DNA from: Stutzerimonas stutzeri
Lineage (GTDB): Bacteria; Pseudomonadota; Gammaproteobacteria; Pseudomonadales; Pseudomonadaceae
Assembly: GCF_013522825.1 (NCBI RefSeq)
Contig: NZ_JAAMQZ010000021.1
Location: forward strand, 1-64,000
Direction: 5' to 3'
DNA: 64,000 nt
This document shows positions 10,101-19,222 of the stretch, piece after piece (position 1 is the first letter of the stretch; the number at the start of each line of letters is the position of its first letter). The notes below the pieces were generated by a model that was not told where the DNA came from, did no database searches, and saw nothing but the letters and a program-made list of their open reading frames with translations. A program made the translations under genes and the position numbers.

Positions 10101-10230
10101 CCTTGATGGTGAATTCGGGATCTTCCAGGCGGCCCATCTCGAAGAACGCGAGCGCCCCGCCTATCAGGCAAATCAGTACCAGTACCCAGATGTTGACGGG
10201 CTTGCAGATGGCGTAACGGGCTACATCCAT
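7174..10230 (-). CDS. RND multidrug efflux transporter, inner-membrane pump
   Basis: A 1018-residue resistance-nodulation-division pump that uses the proton gradient to expel compounds from periplasm or membrane. It shows the family layout: an N-terminal membrane helix (about 12-30), a large periplasmic loop, a block of membrane helices around 340-540 with the proton-relay region (MGMLVDNAVV), a second periplasmic loop, and a terminal helix block with LTGMLIKNAVVLVDEID. It is more diverged from AcrB/MexB than MexD or MexF and resembles the shorter-loop RND group, so I give no symbol. Its start lies four bases after the stop of the adaptor gene, with GGAA eight bases upstream. Confidence 0.94.
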   Translation of the reverse strand: MDVARYAICKPVNIWVLVLICLIGGALAFFEMGRLEDPEFTIKEAIVTVQYPGATALEVEQEITEPLESVIQELAEIKEIRSRSMIGQAEIRVEIQDRYAGEQLDQIWDKLRNKLDDARQALPPGIDPPLVNDDFGDVYGIFFALTGDGLTLKELHEVAKDLRRGLITADGVGQVEIAGVREERILVEVDQARLAALRLSPEELVAALGDADAAMEAGGVRAGEFFVRMRPSGAFDSLDALRALPVGQGQRSVALGSIATLSRDYAERPVQIIRHNGEPALTLGISGVSGSNIVEVGHSVEAALQAMQHRMPLGAELHPLYQQHSIVNESVNAFALNVFLSVAIVVGVLCLAMGLRAGMIIGSVLFLTVLGTLLLMWLSGIELERISLGALIIAMGMLVDNAVVICDGMLIQKQRGMSILDASRKTLRQTQWPLLGATIIGILAFAGIGLSQDTTGEFLFSLFFVIAVSLLLSWLLALLVVPLFGHYLLERKQERQADDRDATDTAYDGPIYTRHRRLVGGVLARPWLTLGILVVLTVLSVLGFSRVPQSFFPPSSTPIFYLNLFLPQGTHIHETAHTAGEVEAYLQELDGVSDVSTFIGAGASRFMLTYAPEQPNSSLMHFLVHTEDAEVIAGLVHEVNQTLPGRYPAADVAAAQFMFGPNAEAKLEARISGPELGELRRLSAEGQRLLQEQGQVFNIRDDWRAPVPVLRPRLDLDRLADAGLTRQQVAQALSVASEGWQASVFRDRDELIPILLRATPEDRLAAGDLLQRLIWSPASGRYVPLAQVADGVEATTEDSMIRRYGRERTIAIRAEPRDGENTDLAFERIRPLIEGIELPLGYALEWGGDHEQSSDAQQALASTLAVPYLAMVLVTVLLFAKVRQPLMIWLVVPMALCGVTLGLLLTGQAFGFMALLGLLSLTGMLIKNAVVLVDEIDRQIADQVPRLTAIVEASVSRLRPVMMAAGTTVLGMVPLLFDPFFANMAVTIMGGLSFATLLTLLAVPCLYLLFMRVKREET

Positions 10231-10234
10231 CCGC

Positions 10235-11311
10235 TTACTTCCGCCGCTCGGCTTTGATCGTCTGGCCTTCGGCGAGTTTGCCGCCTCCGGCTACCACCAC
10301 CAGCATGCCACTCTCCAGCTCGCCGCCGATCACTGCCTGATCGCCTTCGATGCGTTCGAGCTGCAGATCGCGGCGCCGGGCCTGGCCGTCCACCGCCAGC
10401 CAGAGGTAATGGGCACCGTCGGGTGCGGTCTGCAACGCATTGAGCGGCAGGCGGAAGCGCGCTTGTCCATCCTGTTGCGCCGCCGCGGGGCGCTGCAGGT
10501 GGACCCGCATGGCCATGCCCGGCAGCAGGTTGTAGTCGCGCAGCGGTTCGCCCTGCAGGGTCAGGCGATAGGTGCGCGAGCCTTCGTGCGGTTGGGTGCT
10601 GTGTTCCTTGTAGCGCAGCGGCAGTTTCAGCTCGGCGATCACCAGTTCGCCCTCGGCCTGCAGGTCGGGGCTCAGCGGGATGCTCAGGGCAGCGGTTTCG
10701 GGCAGGTCGACGCTGACTTCGATGTGCTGGTTGTCCTGCAGCTCCAGCACCGGCGAGCCGATGGCCACCACCATGTCCGGCTCGGCTAGACGCCGTGCGA
10801 TCACGCCGTCGAACGGCGCCAGCAGTCTACTGTGGCCGATGTCGCGCAGCGCGCTGTCGTGCGCCACCCGTGCTGCCACTACATTGGCCTGCAACGGCTC
10901 GATGGCGGCGGGGGCGAGAATGCCCTCGGCCAGCAGTGCGCGCTTGCGTTTCAGGTCCGCCTCTAGCTGGCGCAGCCGCGCCTCGGCCTCGCGCCGCTGG
11001 AGTTGGTAATCGGTTTGGTCGAGTTCGACCAGTGGCTGACCCTTGCTGACCCGTGCGCCTTCGTCGACCAGGATGCGCTCGATGCGCCCCGGCACCTGAA
11101 AGGCCAGCTGCGTGGTCGTCACGCTCTCCACCACACCAGCGAAGCGCAGTGTTTCCGGCGCCGGGTCGAGTGGCTGCAAGGGCTCGACGAAGGCGATACG
11201 TGGTGGTGGTGCCGCCGGCTCCTCGTCCTCTATACAAGCGACCAGGACGAGGGTGGCGCATAACGACGCGATGAAACGGAATTGACGAAAGACTGTTCGG
11301 GGCAGTGGCAT
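10235..11311 (-). CDS. RND efflux periplasmic adaptor (membrane fusion) lipoprotein
   Basis: A 358-residue adaptor that links the RND pump to the outer-membrane channel. The signal peptide ends at a lipobox cysteine, C26 (LVLVAC). It then shows the lipoyl-like half [20 protein letters not shown], a short coiled coil (about 100-150), the second half [15 protein letters not shown] and beta-barrel domains. It is the first gene of the operon, followed by the pump and channel genes, and has GGAG about six bases before the ATG. No regulator gene lies next to the operon. The adjacent 198-base gap is shared with the divergent bacterioferritin gene. Confidence 0.93.
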   Translation of the reverse strand: MPLPRTVFRQFRFIASLCATLVLVACIEDEEPAAPPPRIAFVEPLQPLDPAPETLRFAGVVESVTTTQLAFQVPGRIERILVDEGARVSKGQPLVELDQTDYQLQRREAEARLRQLEADLKRKRALLAEGILAPAAIEPLQANVVAARVAHDSALRDIGHSRLLAPFDGVIARRLAEPDMVVAIGSPVLELQDNQHIEVSVDLPETAALSIPLSPDLQAEGELVIAELKLPLRYKEHSTQPHEGSRTYRLTLQGEPLRDYNLLPGMAMRVHLQRPAAAQQDGQARFRLPLNALQTAPDGAHYLWLAVDGQARRRDLQLERIEGDQAVIGGELESGMLVVVAGGGKLAEGQTIKAERRK

Positions 11312-11509
11312 CCAGACTCCGGCGCGAACGGGGCAGAACGGAAATCGGCGGCGGTGCGAACCGTTGCGATAGATTCAGTAGAGCCCGCCGCCTGCTCGGT
11401 AGTTCGCAAGAGACCGGCCAGTCGTCTTTCCCTGCGGCATGGCGATGCTTCGTCCGGCGTGGATTGGGCGTATCATTACCCCGCGTTTCACTGTCAGGAG
11501 AAAGTTGCA

Positions 11510-11977
11510 ATGCAAGGTCAGCCACAGGTCATCGAGTATCTGAAGGAACTGCTGCGTGGAGAGCTGGCCGCGCGCGATCAGTATTTCCTGCACTCGCGGA
11601 TGTACGCCGATTGGGGCTTCAGCAAGCTCTACGAGCGCATCAACCACGAAATGGAAGAGGAAACCCAGCACGCCGATGCGCTGCTGCAACGCATCCTCTT
11701 TCTTGAAGGCACACCCGACATGACGCCCGATGCGCTCAACATCGGCCACAGCGTGCCGGACATGCTGCGCAATGATCTGGCGCTGGAATACAAAGTGCGT
11801 GAGGCACTGGCCAAGGGCATCGCTCTGGCCGAGCAGCATGATGACTATGTGACGCGTGACATCCTCGCGTTGCAATTGCACGACACCGAGGAAGACCATG
11901 CCTACTGGCTGGAGCAGCAACTGGGGCTGATCGACCGCATCGGCTTGCAGAATTACCTGCAATCACAGGCCAGCTGA
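11510..11977 (+). CDS. bfrA: Bacterioferritin/ferritin of the heme-free FtnA (BfrA) type
   Basis: A 155-residue iron-storage protein that would assemble into a 24-subunit cage. The di-iron ferroxidase ligands are present: E18, E51, H54, E93, E127 and H130. The methionine that binds heme between subunits in true bacterioferritins (position 52) is threonine here (EEETQHAD), so the cage is probably heme-free. The sequence closely resembles what I remember of the P. aeruginosa protein once called BfrA and later FtnA, including [20 protein letters not shown]. The open frame runs far upstream, but the ATG at 11510 follows CAGGAG at a good distance. It is divergent from the RND operon. Confidence 0.93.
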   Translation: MQGQPQVIEYLKELLRGELAARDQYFLHSRMYADWGFSKLYERINHEMEEETQHADALLQRILFLEGTPDMTPDALNIGHSVPDMLRNDLALEYKVREALAKGIALAEQHDDYVTRDILALQLHDTEEDHAYWLEQQLGLIDRIGLQNYLQSQAS

Positions 11978-11991
11978 TTCATTCCTCGACG

Positions 11992-12018
11992 CGAGGCCAG
12001 GCGCAATGCCTGGCCTCG
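11992..12018. terminator. Strong hairpin between convergent genes
   Basis: CGAGGCCAGGC and GCCTGGCCTCG form a perfect 11-base stem with a five-base loop, between the ends of the bacterioferritin gene and the second chemoreceptor. Only a short TT follows on the plus strand. It probably ends transcripts from both sides. Confidence 0.6.
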
Positions 12019-12034
12019 TTGCCTCCGGCGCCGG

Positions 12035-13957
12035 TCAGATCCGGAAACGACTGACCATCGTCTGCAGCTGGGTGCCCAGGCGCGCCAGTTCCACGCTCGA
12101 CGCTGCCGTCTGCTCGCTCGCGGCGGCGGTCTGCTCCGACACATCCCTCACATTCACCACGCTACGGCTGATTTCCTCGGCCACTGCGCTCTGCTCTTCG
12201 GCTGCCGTGGCGATCTGCTGGTTCATGGCCTGGATATTGGAGACAGTGCGGGTGATGCTGGTCAGTGAGGTGCCCGCGCGGCGTGCCAGCTCGACACTGC
12301 TCTCGGTAAGGCTGCGGCTACTTTGCATGATGGCCGCGACTTGCTGCGTGCCGCCGTGCAGGGCGCTTACCAACTGTTCGATTTCCTCGGTGGACTTCTG
12401 CGTGCGCTGCGCCAGCCCGCGCACTTCATCGGCCACCACGGCAAAGCCGCGACCGGCCTCGCCCGCACGTGCCGCCTCGATGGCAGCATTGAGCGCCAGC
12501 AGGTTGGTCTGCTCGGCCACGGCGCGAATCACACCCATCACGCTGCCGATCTTGTCGCTGTCGCTTTGCAGTTCCGTCATTGCCTCCGAGGAGCGAACGA
12601 CTTCCTTGGCCATGCGCTCGATCTGCGTGACTACTTCAGTGACGACGCGGTCGCCGTCGCGGGCTTCGATATCCGCTTCGGTGGCGGCCTGCGCCGCCTG
12701 TTCAGCGTTGCGTGCGACCTCGTGGACTGTAGCCGACATCTCGTGCATGGCCGTGGCGACCTGATCGGTTTCCTCTTTCTGGCTGTTGACGCCGGAGCTG
12801 GTCTGCAGGGTGACTGCAGACAGTTCTTCTGCAGCGCTACTGATCTGGCTGACACCGTCGCGAATGCCACCGATCAGTTCGCGCAACGTCGCGCCCATCT
12901 GCTGGATGCCTCGCTGCAGTGTGCCCAGTTCGTCGCGCCGAGTGATCTCGGCGGTGGCGCTCAGGTCGCCGGAGGCGATGCGTTCGACGTCCGCCAGGGT
13001 GGCGCGCAGCGGCAGGGTGATCTGTCGGGTGATCAGCCACGCGGCGAGAACGCCGAACAATAGCGCCAGTGCTGCACTGAGGATCAGGCGGGTATGCGCC
13101 TCGCTGCTTTCGATGTCCAGGCGGTCCAGCTGGAACTGATAGAGCACGTCGCTGATACGTACGATTTCCGCCTGCCGGTCGGTCATTTCCTGGCGAGACT
13201 GGGCGATGGCATCGGTAGCCGCCTGGAGTGAGTCGATGGCCGCACGGTACTGGCCCAGTACAGACTGGATCTGCTGGAGCGCATCGTGACTGGCGCTGCC
13301 AAGCGCGTCGTGATGCCGTTCCAGCGTGGCCTGGACGGTTTCGAGCTGTACGTCGATGCCCTGATCGTTCTGCGGGCTGGGAGCCGCCACGTAGACCTGC
13401 AGCAGGTATTGCGCCTGCTTCAGCTCTTCCTTGATGCGGGCGATGGCCTGCAATCGCTCGAAGCGCTGTTCGTCGTAATCGGGCAGTCGCAACACCTGTT
13501 CCATGACGCTTGCGGTCAGCTCGTCCAGGCGTACAGACGCCTCATCGATCATCAGCTGCGATGTCTTGGCTTGCGCATAACCCTTGCGCATATCGTTCAG
13601 CGCGCGCTGGTACTGCTCGTTGTAGCCGGCCTGCTCCTTGAGCAGCACGAGGTTCGCCGGGTTCTTGAAGGTGTTGAGCAGTTTGCTCTGCTGGGCGAGG
13701 TAGACGCCCAGGTTCTTGTCCAGACGCTCGGCGGACGTCTGATCGGCGTTGGCCAGCATGAACTGCAGGCGGGCGATGCGCAGGTCCGTCAGGGTTTTGT
13801 TGAGCAGGGAAATCTCGCTCATCCAGCCGCTGCGCTGGGTCACGCTGGCCAGGCTGCTCCAACCACTCCATGCCAGGATGAAAGTAAGAATCAGGACGGC
13901 GCCGAAGCCCACGGAAAGCTTTCGGCTGACGCCAATGTTGGCAAACCAGTTGTTCAT
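12035..13957 (-). CDS. Methyl-accepting chemotaxis protein with a large helical sensor domain
   Basis: A 640-residue chemoreceptor. The first membrane helix lies at about residues 13-35 and the second at about 286-308, giving a periplasmic domain of about 250 residues that looks all-helical. That size fits the HBM (helical bimodular) sensor class known from pseudomonad receptors for organic acids, but the assignment is by length and character only. HAMP and the signalling domain follow, with the tip [20 protein letters not shown] take the ATG at 13957 ([14 protein letters not shown]) over a TTG 12 bases upstream. A FliA-like promoter lies upstream. There is no C-terminal pentapeptide. Confidence 0.92.
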   Translation of the reverse strand: MNNWFANIGVSRKLSVGFGAVLILTFILAWSGWSSLASVTQRSGWMSEISLLNKTLTDLRIARLQFMLANADQTSAERLDKNLGVYLAQQSKLLNTFKNPANLVLLKEQAGYNEQYQRALNDMRKGYAQAKTSQLMIDEASVRLDELTASVMEQVLRLPDYDEQRFERLQAIARIKEELKQAQYLLQVYVAAPSPQNDQGIDVQLETVQATLERHHDALGSASHDALQQIQSVLGQYRAAIDSLQAATDAIAQSRQEMTDRQAEIVRISDVLYQFQLDRLDIESSEAHTRLILSAALALLFGVLAAWLITRQITLPLRATLADVERIASGDLSATAEITRRDELGTLQRGIQQMGATLRELIGGIRDGVSQISSAAEELSAVTLQTSSGVNSQKEETDQVATAMHEMSATVHEVARNAEQAAQAATEADIEARDGDRVVTEVVTQIERMAKEVVRSSEAMTELQSDSDKIGSVMGVIRAVAEQTNLLALNAAIEAARAGEAGRGFAVVADEVRGLAQRTQKSTEEIEQLVSALHGGTQQVAAIMQSSRSLTESSVELARRAGTSLTSITRTVSNIQAMNQQIATAAEEQSAVAEEISRSVVNVRDVSEQTAAASEQTAASSVELARLGTQLQTMVSRFRI

Positions 13958-14017
13958 GCAGGTACTCAATTCAGTGCGATCGGAGGGCTGCCAATGAGTC
14001 GCCGGCGGCCAGACCCG

Positions 14018-14044
14018 CTGTCGGCGGGCTCTCGGGAGACTTTA
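14018..14044 (-). promoter_or_regulatory. FliA (sigma-28) type promoter of the chemoreceptor gene
   Basis: Read on the minus strand, TAAAGTCT, an 11-base spacer and GCCGACAG match the flagellar sigma consensus TAAAGTTT-N11-GCCGATAA at 13 of 16 positions, with exact TAAAG and GCCGA cores. The site lies about 60 bases upstream of the chemoreceptor ATG, which fits co-expression with motility genes. Confidence 0.65.
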
Positions 14045-14195
14045 GTTTGACGGCTGTATGGCGCCAGTAATCCGACGAAATGCCGTTGAGGGGCTGAGAC
14101 TGCGCATGGGAGCTGCCGGGTCACAAAATCGCTGCAATGAAGGGGTCGTGGTTTCCGGCTGATCTTTACCTTATGGAAGATAACTGCGCCGGGGC

Positions 14196-14226
14196 TTGAC
14201 CTTGTCACTATGGCAAGCCCGAGAAT
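14196..14226 (+). promoter_or_regulatory. CueR-type copper-responsive promoter
   Basis: TTGACC (14196-14201) and GAGAAT (14221-14226) are separated by 19 bases, the long spacer typical of MerR-family promoters. The spacer holds the dyad CTTGTCACTATGGCAAG (14201-14217), which has one mismatch between its arms and closely resembles operators of copper regulators in pseudomonads. It lies 37 bases upstream of copZ. No cueR gene is present in the window. Confidence 0.8.
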
Positions 14227-14263
14227 GTGCAGGTTTCAACAACTGCGATACCAGGAGAACATC

Positions 14264-14455
14264 ATGCAGACATTCAACGTAAGCGGCATGACCTGTGGGC
14301 ATTGCGAGCGCGCCGTGATCAATGCGATCAAGGCACAGGATGCGCAGGCCGAGGTTCGGGTCGATCTGCAGGCCGGGACGGTGCAGGTCGAGGGCAGCCT
14401 GAGCGAAGCGACGATACGGCAGGTGATTGAGGAGGAGGGCTATTCGATTAGCTGA
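14264..14455 (+). CDS. copZ: CopZ-like copper chaperone (heavy-metal-associated domain)
   Basis: A 63-residue single HMA domain. The Cu(I)-binding motif GMTCGHCERAV has cysteines at residues 11 and 14, in the first loop of the ferredoxin-like fold. Such proteins carry cytosolic Cu(I) to CopA-type ATPases or to copper regulators. The ATG at 14264 follows CAGGAG at about nine bases, and the CueR-type promoter just upstream fixes the transcript start downstream of any earlier ATG. It is a single-gene unit here. No copper ATPase is adjacent, so its partner must be elsewhere on the chromosome. Confidence 0.93.
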   Translation: MQTFNVSGMTCGHCERAVINAIKAQDAQAEVRVDLQAGTVQVEGSLSEATIRQVIEEEGYSIS

Positions 14456-14474
14456 CTTGCACAGCGTCCGCCCG

Positions 14475-15110
14475 TCAGGTTGTTTGCCGTGCTTTTTCGT
14501 CCCAGTCGCGTATCAGGCCGCGAAACAGCGGGTCGATCAGCGCGGCGCTATCGGTTTCGGGATCGTACAGCGTGGGGTCGCGAGTCCAGTCGCTGAACAG
14601 TCCGATCAGCATTGCATGCAGTGCGAGAGCCGCGAGTCTGGGCGTTACACCCGGATATAGATTATTGGTCGCGCGGTCCAGCAGCTGCTCACACAGGTCG
14701 ATGAATTGATTGATGAACGCCTGGTGGCGTTCTTCGGCTTCACGCAATTCCTCGGTGAACTCGCAGCGATGCAGCAGGATGGTCATGATCCGGCGTTTCT
14801 GCTCATCACAGGCCAGCGCCCGGACACCTTCGATGCAAAGATTGCGCAGCGCCAGCAATGGCTGTTGCTGGCCGCAACTGCACAACCGTTCGGCCATCTG
14901 CTCGGGCGGCAGACGTACCTGATTGAGCATTTCGTGAAACAGGTGCGCCTTGTTCTGAAAATGCCAGTACACCGCACCGCGAGTGACGCCGGCGTCACGG
15001 GCGATCTGATCCAGGCTGGTATGGGCCACGCCTCGCTCCAGAAACAGCTTTTCGGCGGAAGCCAACAGGGCGATACGGGTTTTCTCAGCGTCTTCTTTGG
15101 TTCTTCGCAT
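14475..15110 (-). CDS. TetR/AcrR family transcriptional repressor
   Basis: A 211-residue regulator. The N-terminal helix-turn-helix covers about residues 10-55 (SLDQIARDAGVTRGAVYWHF), with the AcrR/TtgR-like start MRRTKEDAEKTR and a C-terminal helical ligand domain. It is of the group that controls multidrug efflux genes. It is divergent from a Bcr/CflA exporter gene across a 176-base gap that holds palindromic sequence, so it most likely represses that gene and itself. The inducer is unknown. The convergent copZ gene ends only 19 bases away and is probably unrelated in control. Confidence 0.9.
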   Translation of the reverse strand: MRRTKEDAEKTRIALLASAEKLFLERGVAHTSLDQIARDAGVTRGAVYWHFQNKAHLFHEMLNQVRLPPEQMAERLCSCGQQQPLLALRNLCIEGVRALACDEQKRRIMTILLHRCEFTEELREAEERHQAFINQFIDLCEQLLDRATNNLYPGVTPRLAALALHAMLIGLFSDWTRDPTLYDPETDSAALIDPLFRGLIRDWDEKARQTT

Positions 15111-15188
15111 GTCATTACTGCAGCATCTGGGCTGCGACCTTCGTTGCGTGGATTTCGTGTCGGCGAACGCCGTGTGAAACTTTACACG

Positions 15189-15234
15189 TTTACAGTCGTC
15201 GTTGTATGTAACAGCATCTGGCCTTTACTGTAAA
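15189..15234. promoter_or_regulatory. Candidate TetR operators in the divergent region
   Basis: Two symmetric elements lie between the divergent regulator and exporter genes. TTTACA (15189-15194) faces TGTAA (15207-15211) across a short gap, and TTTACTGTAAA (15224-15234) is a perfect 11-base palindrome. TTTACA/TGTAA half-sites resemble operators of TtgR- and AcrR-like repressors. The assignment is inferred from position and symmetry. Confidence 0.45.
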
Positions 15235-15286
15235 ACGCCCGACGGCTGTGGTTCGCCGGGCTCTTCCCGCTTTGCGAGTGTCTTCA

Positions 15287-16471
15287 ATGCCTTTTCGACT
15301 TCTTCTGATACTGGGCGCGCTCAGCGCCTTCGGCCCGTTGGCCATCGATTTCTACTTGCCGGCGTTCCCAGCCATGGCGAGCGATTTCGCCACCGACGTC
15401 GAGCATGTCCAGCTGTCGCTGGCGGCTTATTTCATCGGTCTGGCGCTTGGCCAGTTGGTCTATGGCCCCCTGGCGGATCGCTACGGACGCCGTTGGCCGC
15501 TGCTGGTTGGCGTGACGCTTTTTACCCTGGCGTCCCTGGCCTGTGCGCTCGCGCCGACACTGGACTGGCTGATCGCTGCGCGCTTCGTACAGGCGCTGGG
15601 TGGTTGTGCCGGAGTTGTGGTGACCCGTGCGGTGGTGCGTGACAGCTGCGAGCCGGTGCAGGCGGCGAGGGTGTTTTCCCAGTTGATGCTGGTGATGGGA
15701 CTGGCGCCGATCCTCGCGCCGCTCGCCGGGGGCCTGCTGATGAATGCCTTTGGCTGGCAATCGATATTCGTTTCGCTGACGGTGTTCAGTGCCGCCTGTG
15801 GCGTCGCCGTTGCACTCTGGTTGCCGGAAACGCTGCCGGTCGATGCACCCCGATTGCACCTGAGTGGCACTCTGGGCCGATACGCCGAGCTGCTGCGTGA
15901 TCGCGAGTTCATGGCCTTCGCGCTCTGTGGCGGCGTCGCCATGGCGGGCATGTTTGCCTATATCGCCGGCTCGCCGTTCGTGTTCATCGAACTCTATGGC
16001 GTTCCCGCCGAGCATTATGGCTGGCTGTTCGGCTGCAATGCGGCAGGTTTCATCGTGGTATCGCAGATCAATGCGCGGCTGCTGCGCCTGCGTGGGCCTG
16101 GAACATGGTTGCGGCGCTTTGTCTGGCTGTATTTTTCCAGTGCGATGGTGTTGCTGATGATCGCCCTGAGCCAGCCCGAAGCGCTCTGGCCGCTGCTGAT
16201 TCCACTGTTTCTGGGAATCGCCAGTCTTGGCAGCATCCTGCCCAACGCCACCGCCTGCGCGATGGCCGGGCAGGGGCGCCAGGCCGGACTGGCTTCGGCG
16301 CTGATGGGTAGCATGCAGTTCAGCATCGCCGCAGGTGCTTCAGCCCTGGTTGCGGGACTGCACGACGGTACGGCGGCGCCGATGGCGCTGGTCATTACCG
16401 CCTGTGCCTTGCTGGCCGCGGGCCTGGCTTGGTACACCGGCCAGCTGGTGCTACCGGAACGGTCGAGCTAG
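15287..16471 (+). CDS. Bcr/CflA family drug-resistance transporter (MFS)
   Basis: A 394-residue major facilitator with about 12 membrane helices, of the Bcr/CflA drug:proton antiporter group. Typical signs are FGPLAIDFYLPAFP in the first helix, the motif-A loop GPLADRYGRRWPL, and a motif-C-like LAPILAPLAGG in helix 5. A GTG-started frame opens 39 bases earlier, but MPFRLLLILGALSAFGP is the family start and GAG lies ten bases before it. The gene is divergent from the TetR-type regulator and is probably derepressed by a drug-like ligand. Known family substrates include bicyclomycin, chloramphenicol and sulfonamides; none can be assigned here. Confidence 0.93.
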   Translation: MPFRLLLILGALSAFGPLAIDFYLPAFPAMASDFATDVEHVQLSLAAYFIGLALGQLVYGPLADRYGRRWPLLVGVTLFTLASLACALAPTLDWLIAARFVQALGGCAGVVVTRAVVRDSCEPVQAARVFSQLMLVMGLAPILAPLAGGLLMNAFGWQSIFVSLTVFSAACGVAVALWLPETLPVDAPRLHLSGTLGRYAELLRDREFMAFALCGGVAMAGMFAYIAGSPFVFIELYGVPAEHYGWLFGCNAAGFIVVSQINARLLRLRGPGTWLRRFVWLYFSSAMVLLMIALSQPEALWPLLIPLFLGIASLGSILPNATACAMAGQGRQAGLASALMGSMQFSIAAGASALVAGLHDGTAAPMALVITACALLAAGLAWYTGQLVLPERSS

Positions 16472-16477
16472 CGTCTT

Positions 16478-16497
16478 GCCCACACGCCGGTGTGGGC
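16478..16497. terminator. Hairpin between convergent genes
   Basis: GCCCACAC and GTGTGGGC form a perfect eight-base stem with a four-base loop, just after the stop of the Bcr/CflA gene and before the end of the adenine deaminase gene. No T tract follows. It is probably a bidirectional transcription end. Confidence 0.4.
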
Positions 16498-16532
16498 GTG
16501 ATCCTTCAGGTCATGGAGCGCATTGGCCAGGC

Positions 16533-17939
<1,407 letters not shown>

Positions 17940-18530
17940 TCAGTCATCGGCAGCCGACAGGCGGCTGCGGCCTCGACTGATATCGGCCAGCAGTCGTTGC
18001 AGCGCAGCGCGCCGGGCTTCGGGGAGGGCCAGTTGCAGCTCGGCGCCTTCGGCATCGAAGGTTTCGCTTTCGATCAGCGCCTCGTATTCCTCAAGGCGCG
18101 CCTTGAGCAGGGCCAGCTCGGCAAAGCGGCAGTGGCAACTGTAAAGGGATCTGGGCACCAGCTCGATACGCTCGCCGCCCTGCAGGCATTTCGCCGCCGA
18201 GCCGCCATAGGCCCGCGCCAGGCCTCCAGTGCCGAGCTGGATGCCGCCGAACCAGCGAGTCACCACCACCACGACCCGGTCGCAGTCCTGACCCTCGATG
18301 GCGCTGAGCATCGGTCGGCCTGCAGTACCACCGGGTTCGCCGTCGTCGCTGAAGCGGTAGCGATTGCCGATTTTCCAGGCCCAGCAATTGTGCGTCGCGG
18401 TACTGTCGCTGACGGCCTGGATAAACGCCTGGGCTTCTTCCGGGCTTGCGACCGGCGCGGCCTGGGTGAGAAAGCGGCTCTTGCGGATGGTTTCCTGGAA
18501 TTCGCAGGGCGCGGCGAGGGTAAAGGTCAT
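17940..18530 (-). CDS. yigZ: YigZ family protein (IMPACT/UPF0029)
   Basis: A 196-residue protein of the IMPACT family. The signature DDGEPGGTAGRPML (about residues 62-75) and RWFGGIQLGTGGLARAYG are intact, and the second half looks like the small ferredoxin-like C-terminal domain. Eukaryotic IMPACT acts on the translation regulator GCN1; the role of bacterial YigZ is not settled. The ATG at 18530 lacks a clear ribosome site but matches the usual N-terminus. It is a single gene whose 3' side is the DnaA-box gap and whose 5' side is an interspersed inverted repeat. Confidence 0.93.
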   Translation of the reverse strand: MTFTLAAPCEFQETIRKSRFLTQAAPVASPEEAQAFIQAVSDSTATHNCWAWKIGNRYRFSDDGEPGGTAGRPMLSAIEGQDCDRVVVVVTRWFGGIQLGTGGLARAYGGSAAKCLQGGERIELVPRSLYSCHCRFAELALLKARLEEYEALIESETFDAEGAELQLALPEARRAALQRLLADISRGRSRLSAADD

Positions 18531-18649
18531 GAGTGCGTTGCGTGCTGGTTCGGTGCGTCATTGTAACGGCCACGACGGCGAGCCGCGCATCCTGGGGGCA
18601 TTGGTCAGGGCGATCGCGCTATGGTGTTATTCCGCGATGGTGGTTCCTA

Positions 18650-18742
18650 AAGCGCTGGAGGCTGGACGAAAAAACGCCATGTGCGCTCGAACCTGGAGCG
18701 CTTGTCGTTCAGCCTCCAGCTTTGCAGCGTTGTTTTCGGCTC
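18650..18742. repeat. Interspersed inverted repeat, copy 1
   Basis: AAGCGCTGGAGGCTGGACGA near the left end is answered by TCGTTCAGCCTCCAGC and then GCAGCG and TTTTCGGCTC on the right. The two arms form a stem of about 13 bases with one mismatch. The same end sequences occur at 21614-21728 and 42814-42857. It lies in the otherwise empty gap 18531-18875 between the divergent yigZ and cysteine-rich genes. Confidence 0.75.
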
Positions 18743-18875
18743 TTCGAGCGCGCTCTGGGTCATTGGTCGATCAGCTTGAACTTTGCGGCGCGGCGAGCCC
18801 ATCAAACGGATGACGGTTGCCCGACGCTAAGTCACTGGCGGGGCCTTTGATAATCAGCATGACGGAGATTATTCC

Positions 18876-19205
18876 ATGCTCAATCCAAACTATCAGGCCT
18901 GCATCCAGGCCTGCTCCAGCTGTGCGCTGGTCTGCGAAACCTGCGCCGCCTCCTGCCTGCGTGAGGAAGATGTGAAGATGATGGCGCGCTGCATCGAACT
19001 GGATCGCGACTGCGCCGACCTCTGCGCACTGGCAGCCGTGCTGATGACCCGCGACAGCAAGCATGCCCAGGCCATCTGCAAGCTGTGCGCGCAGGCGTGC
19101 CGTGCTTGCGCAGAAGAATGTGGCAAACACCAGGCTGATCATTGTCAGGCCTGTGCGCAGGCCTGCCGGCGTTGTGCCGAAGAATGCGAGCGCATGGCTG
19201 CCTGA
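18876..19205 (+). CDS. Cysteine-rich four-helix-bundle copper-binding protein (DUF326/Csp-like)
   Basis: A 109-residue protein with 19 cysteines, at positions 9, 13, 16, 20, 23, 27, 39, 46, 50, 68, 71, 75, 78, 82, 90, 93, 97, 100 and 104. Their spacing of three and four lines one face of each helix, as in Csp proteins, which store many Cu(I) ions inside a four-helix bundle. There is no Tat or Sec signal, so it is expected to be cytosolic, like Csp3. The ATG has GGAG nine bases upstream. I see no CueR-type promoter directly before it. The companion copper gene copZ is 4.4 kb away. It is slightly shorter than typical Csp3. Confidence 0.9.
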   Translation: MLNPNYQACIQACSSCALVCETCAASCLREEDVKMMARCIELDRDCADLCALAAVLMTRDSKHAQAICKLCAQACRACAEECGKHQADHCQACAQACRRCAEECERMAA

Positions 19206-19222
19206 GCAGCGGGTCGCCGGCC

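Noticed and set aside
12035..13957. Naming this receptor McpS, McpQ or TlpQ
   Set aside because: The sensor size fits the HBM class, but ligand-site residues cannot be matched by eye, so no symbol was given.
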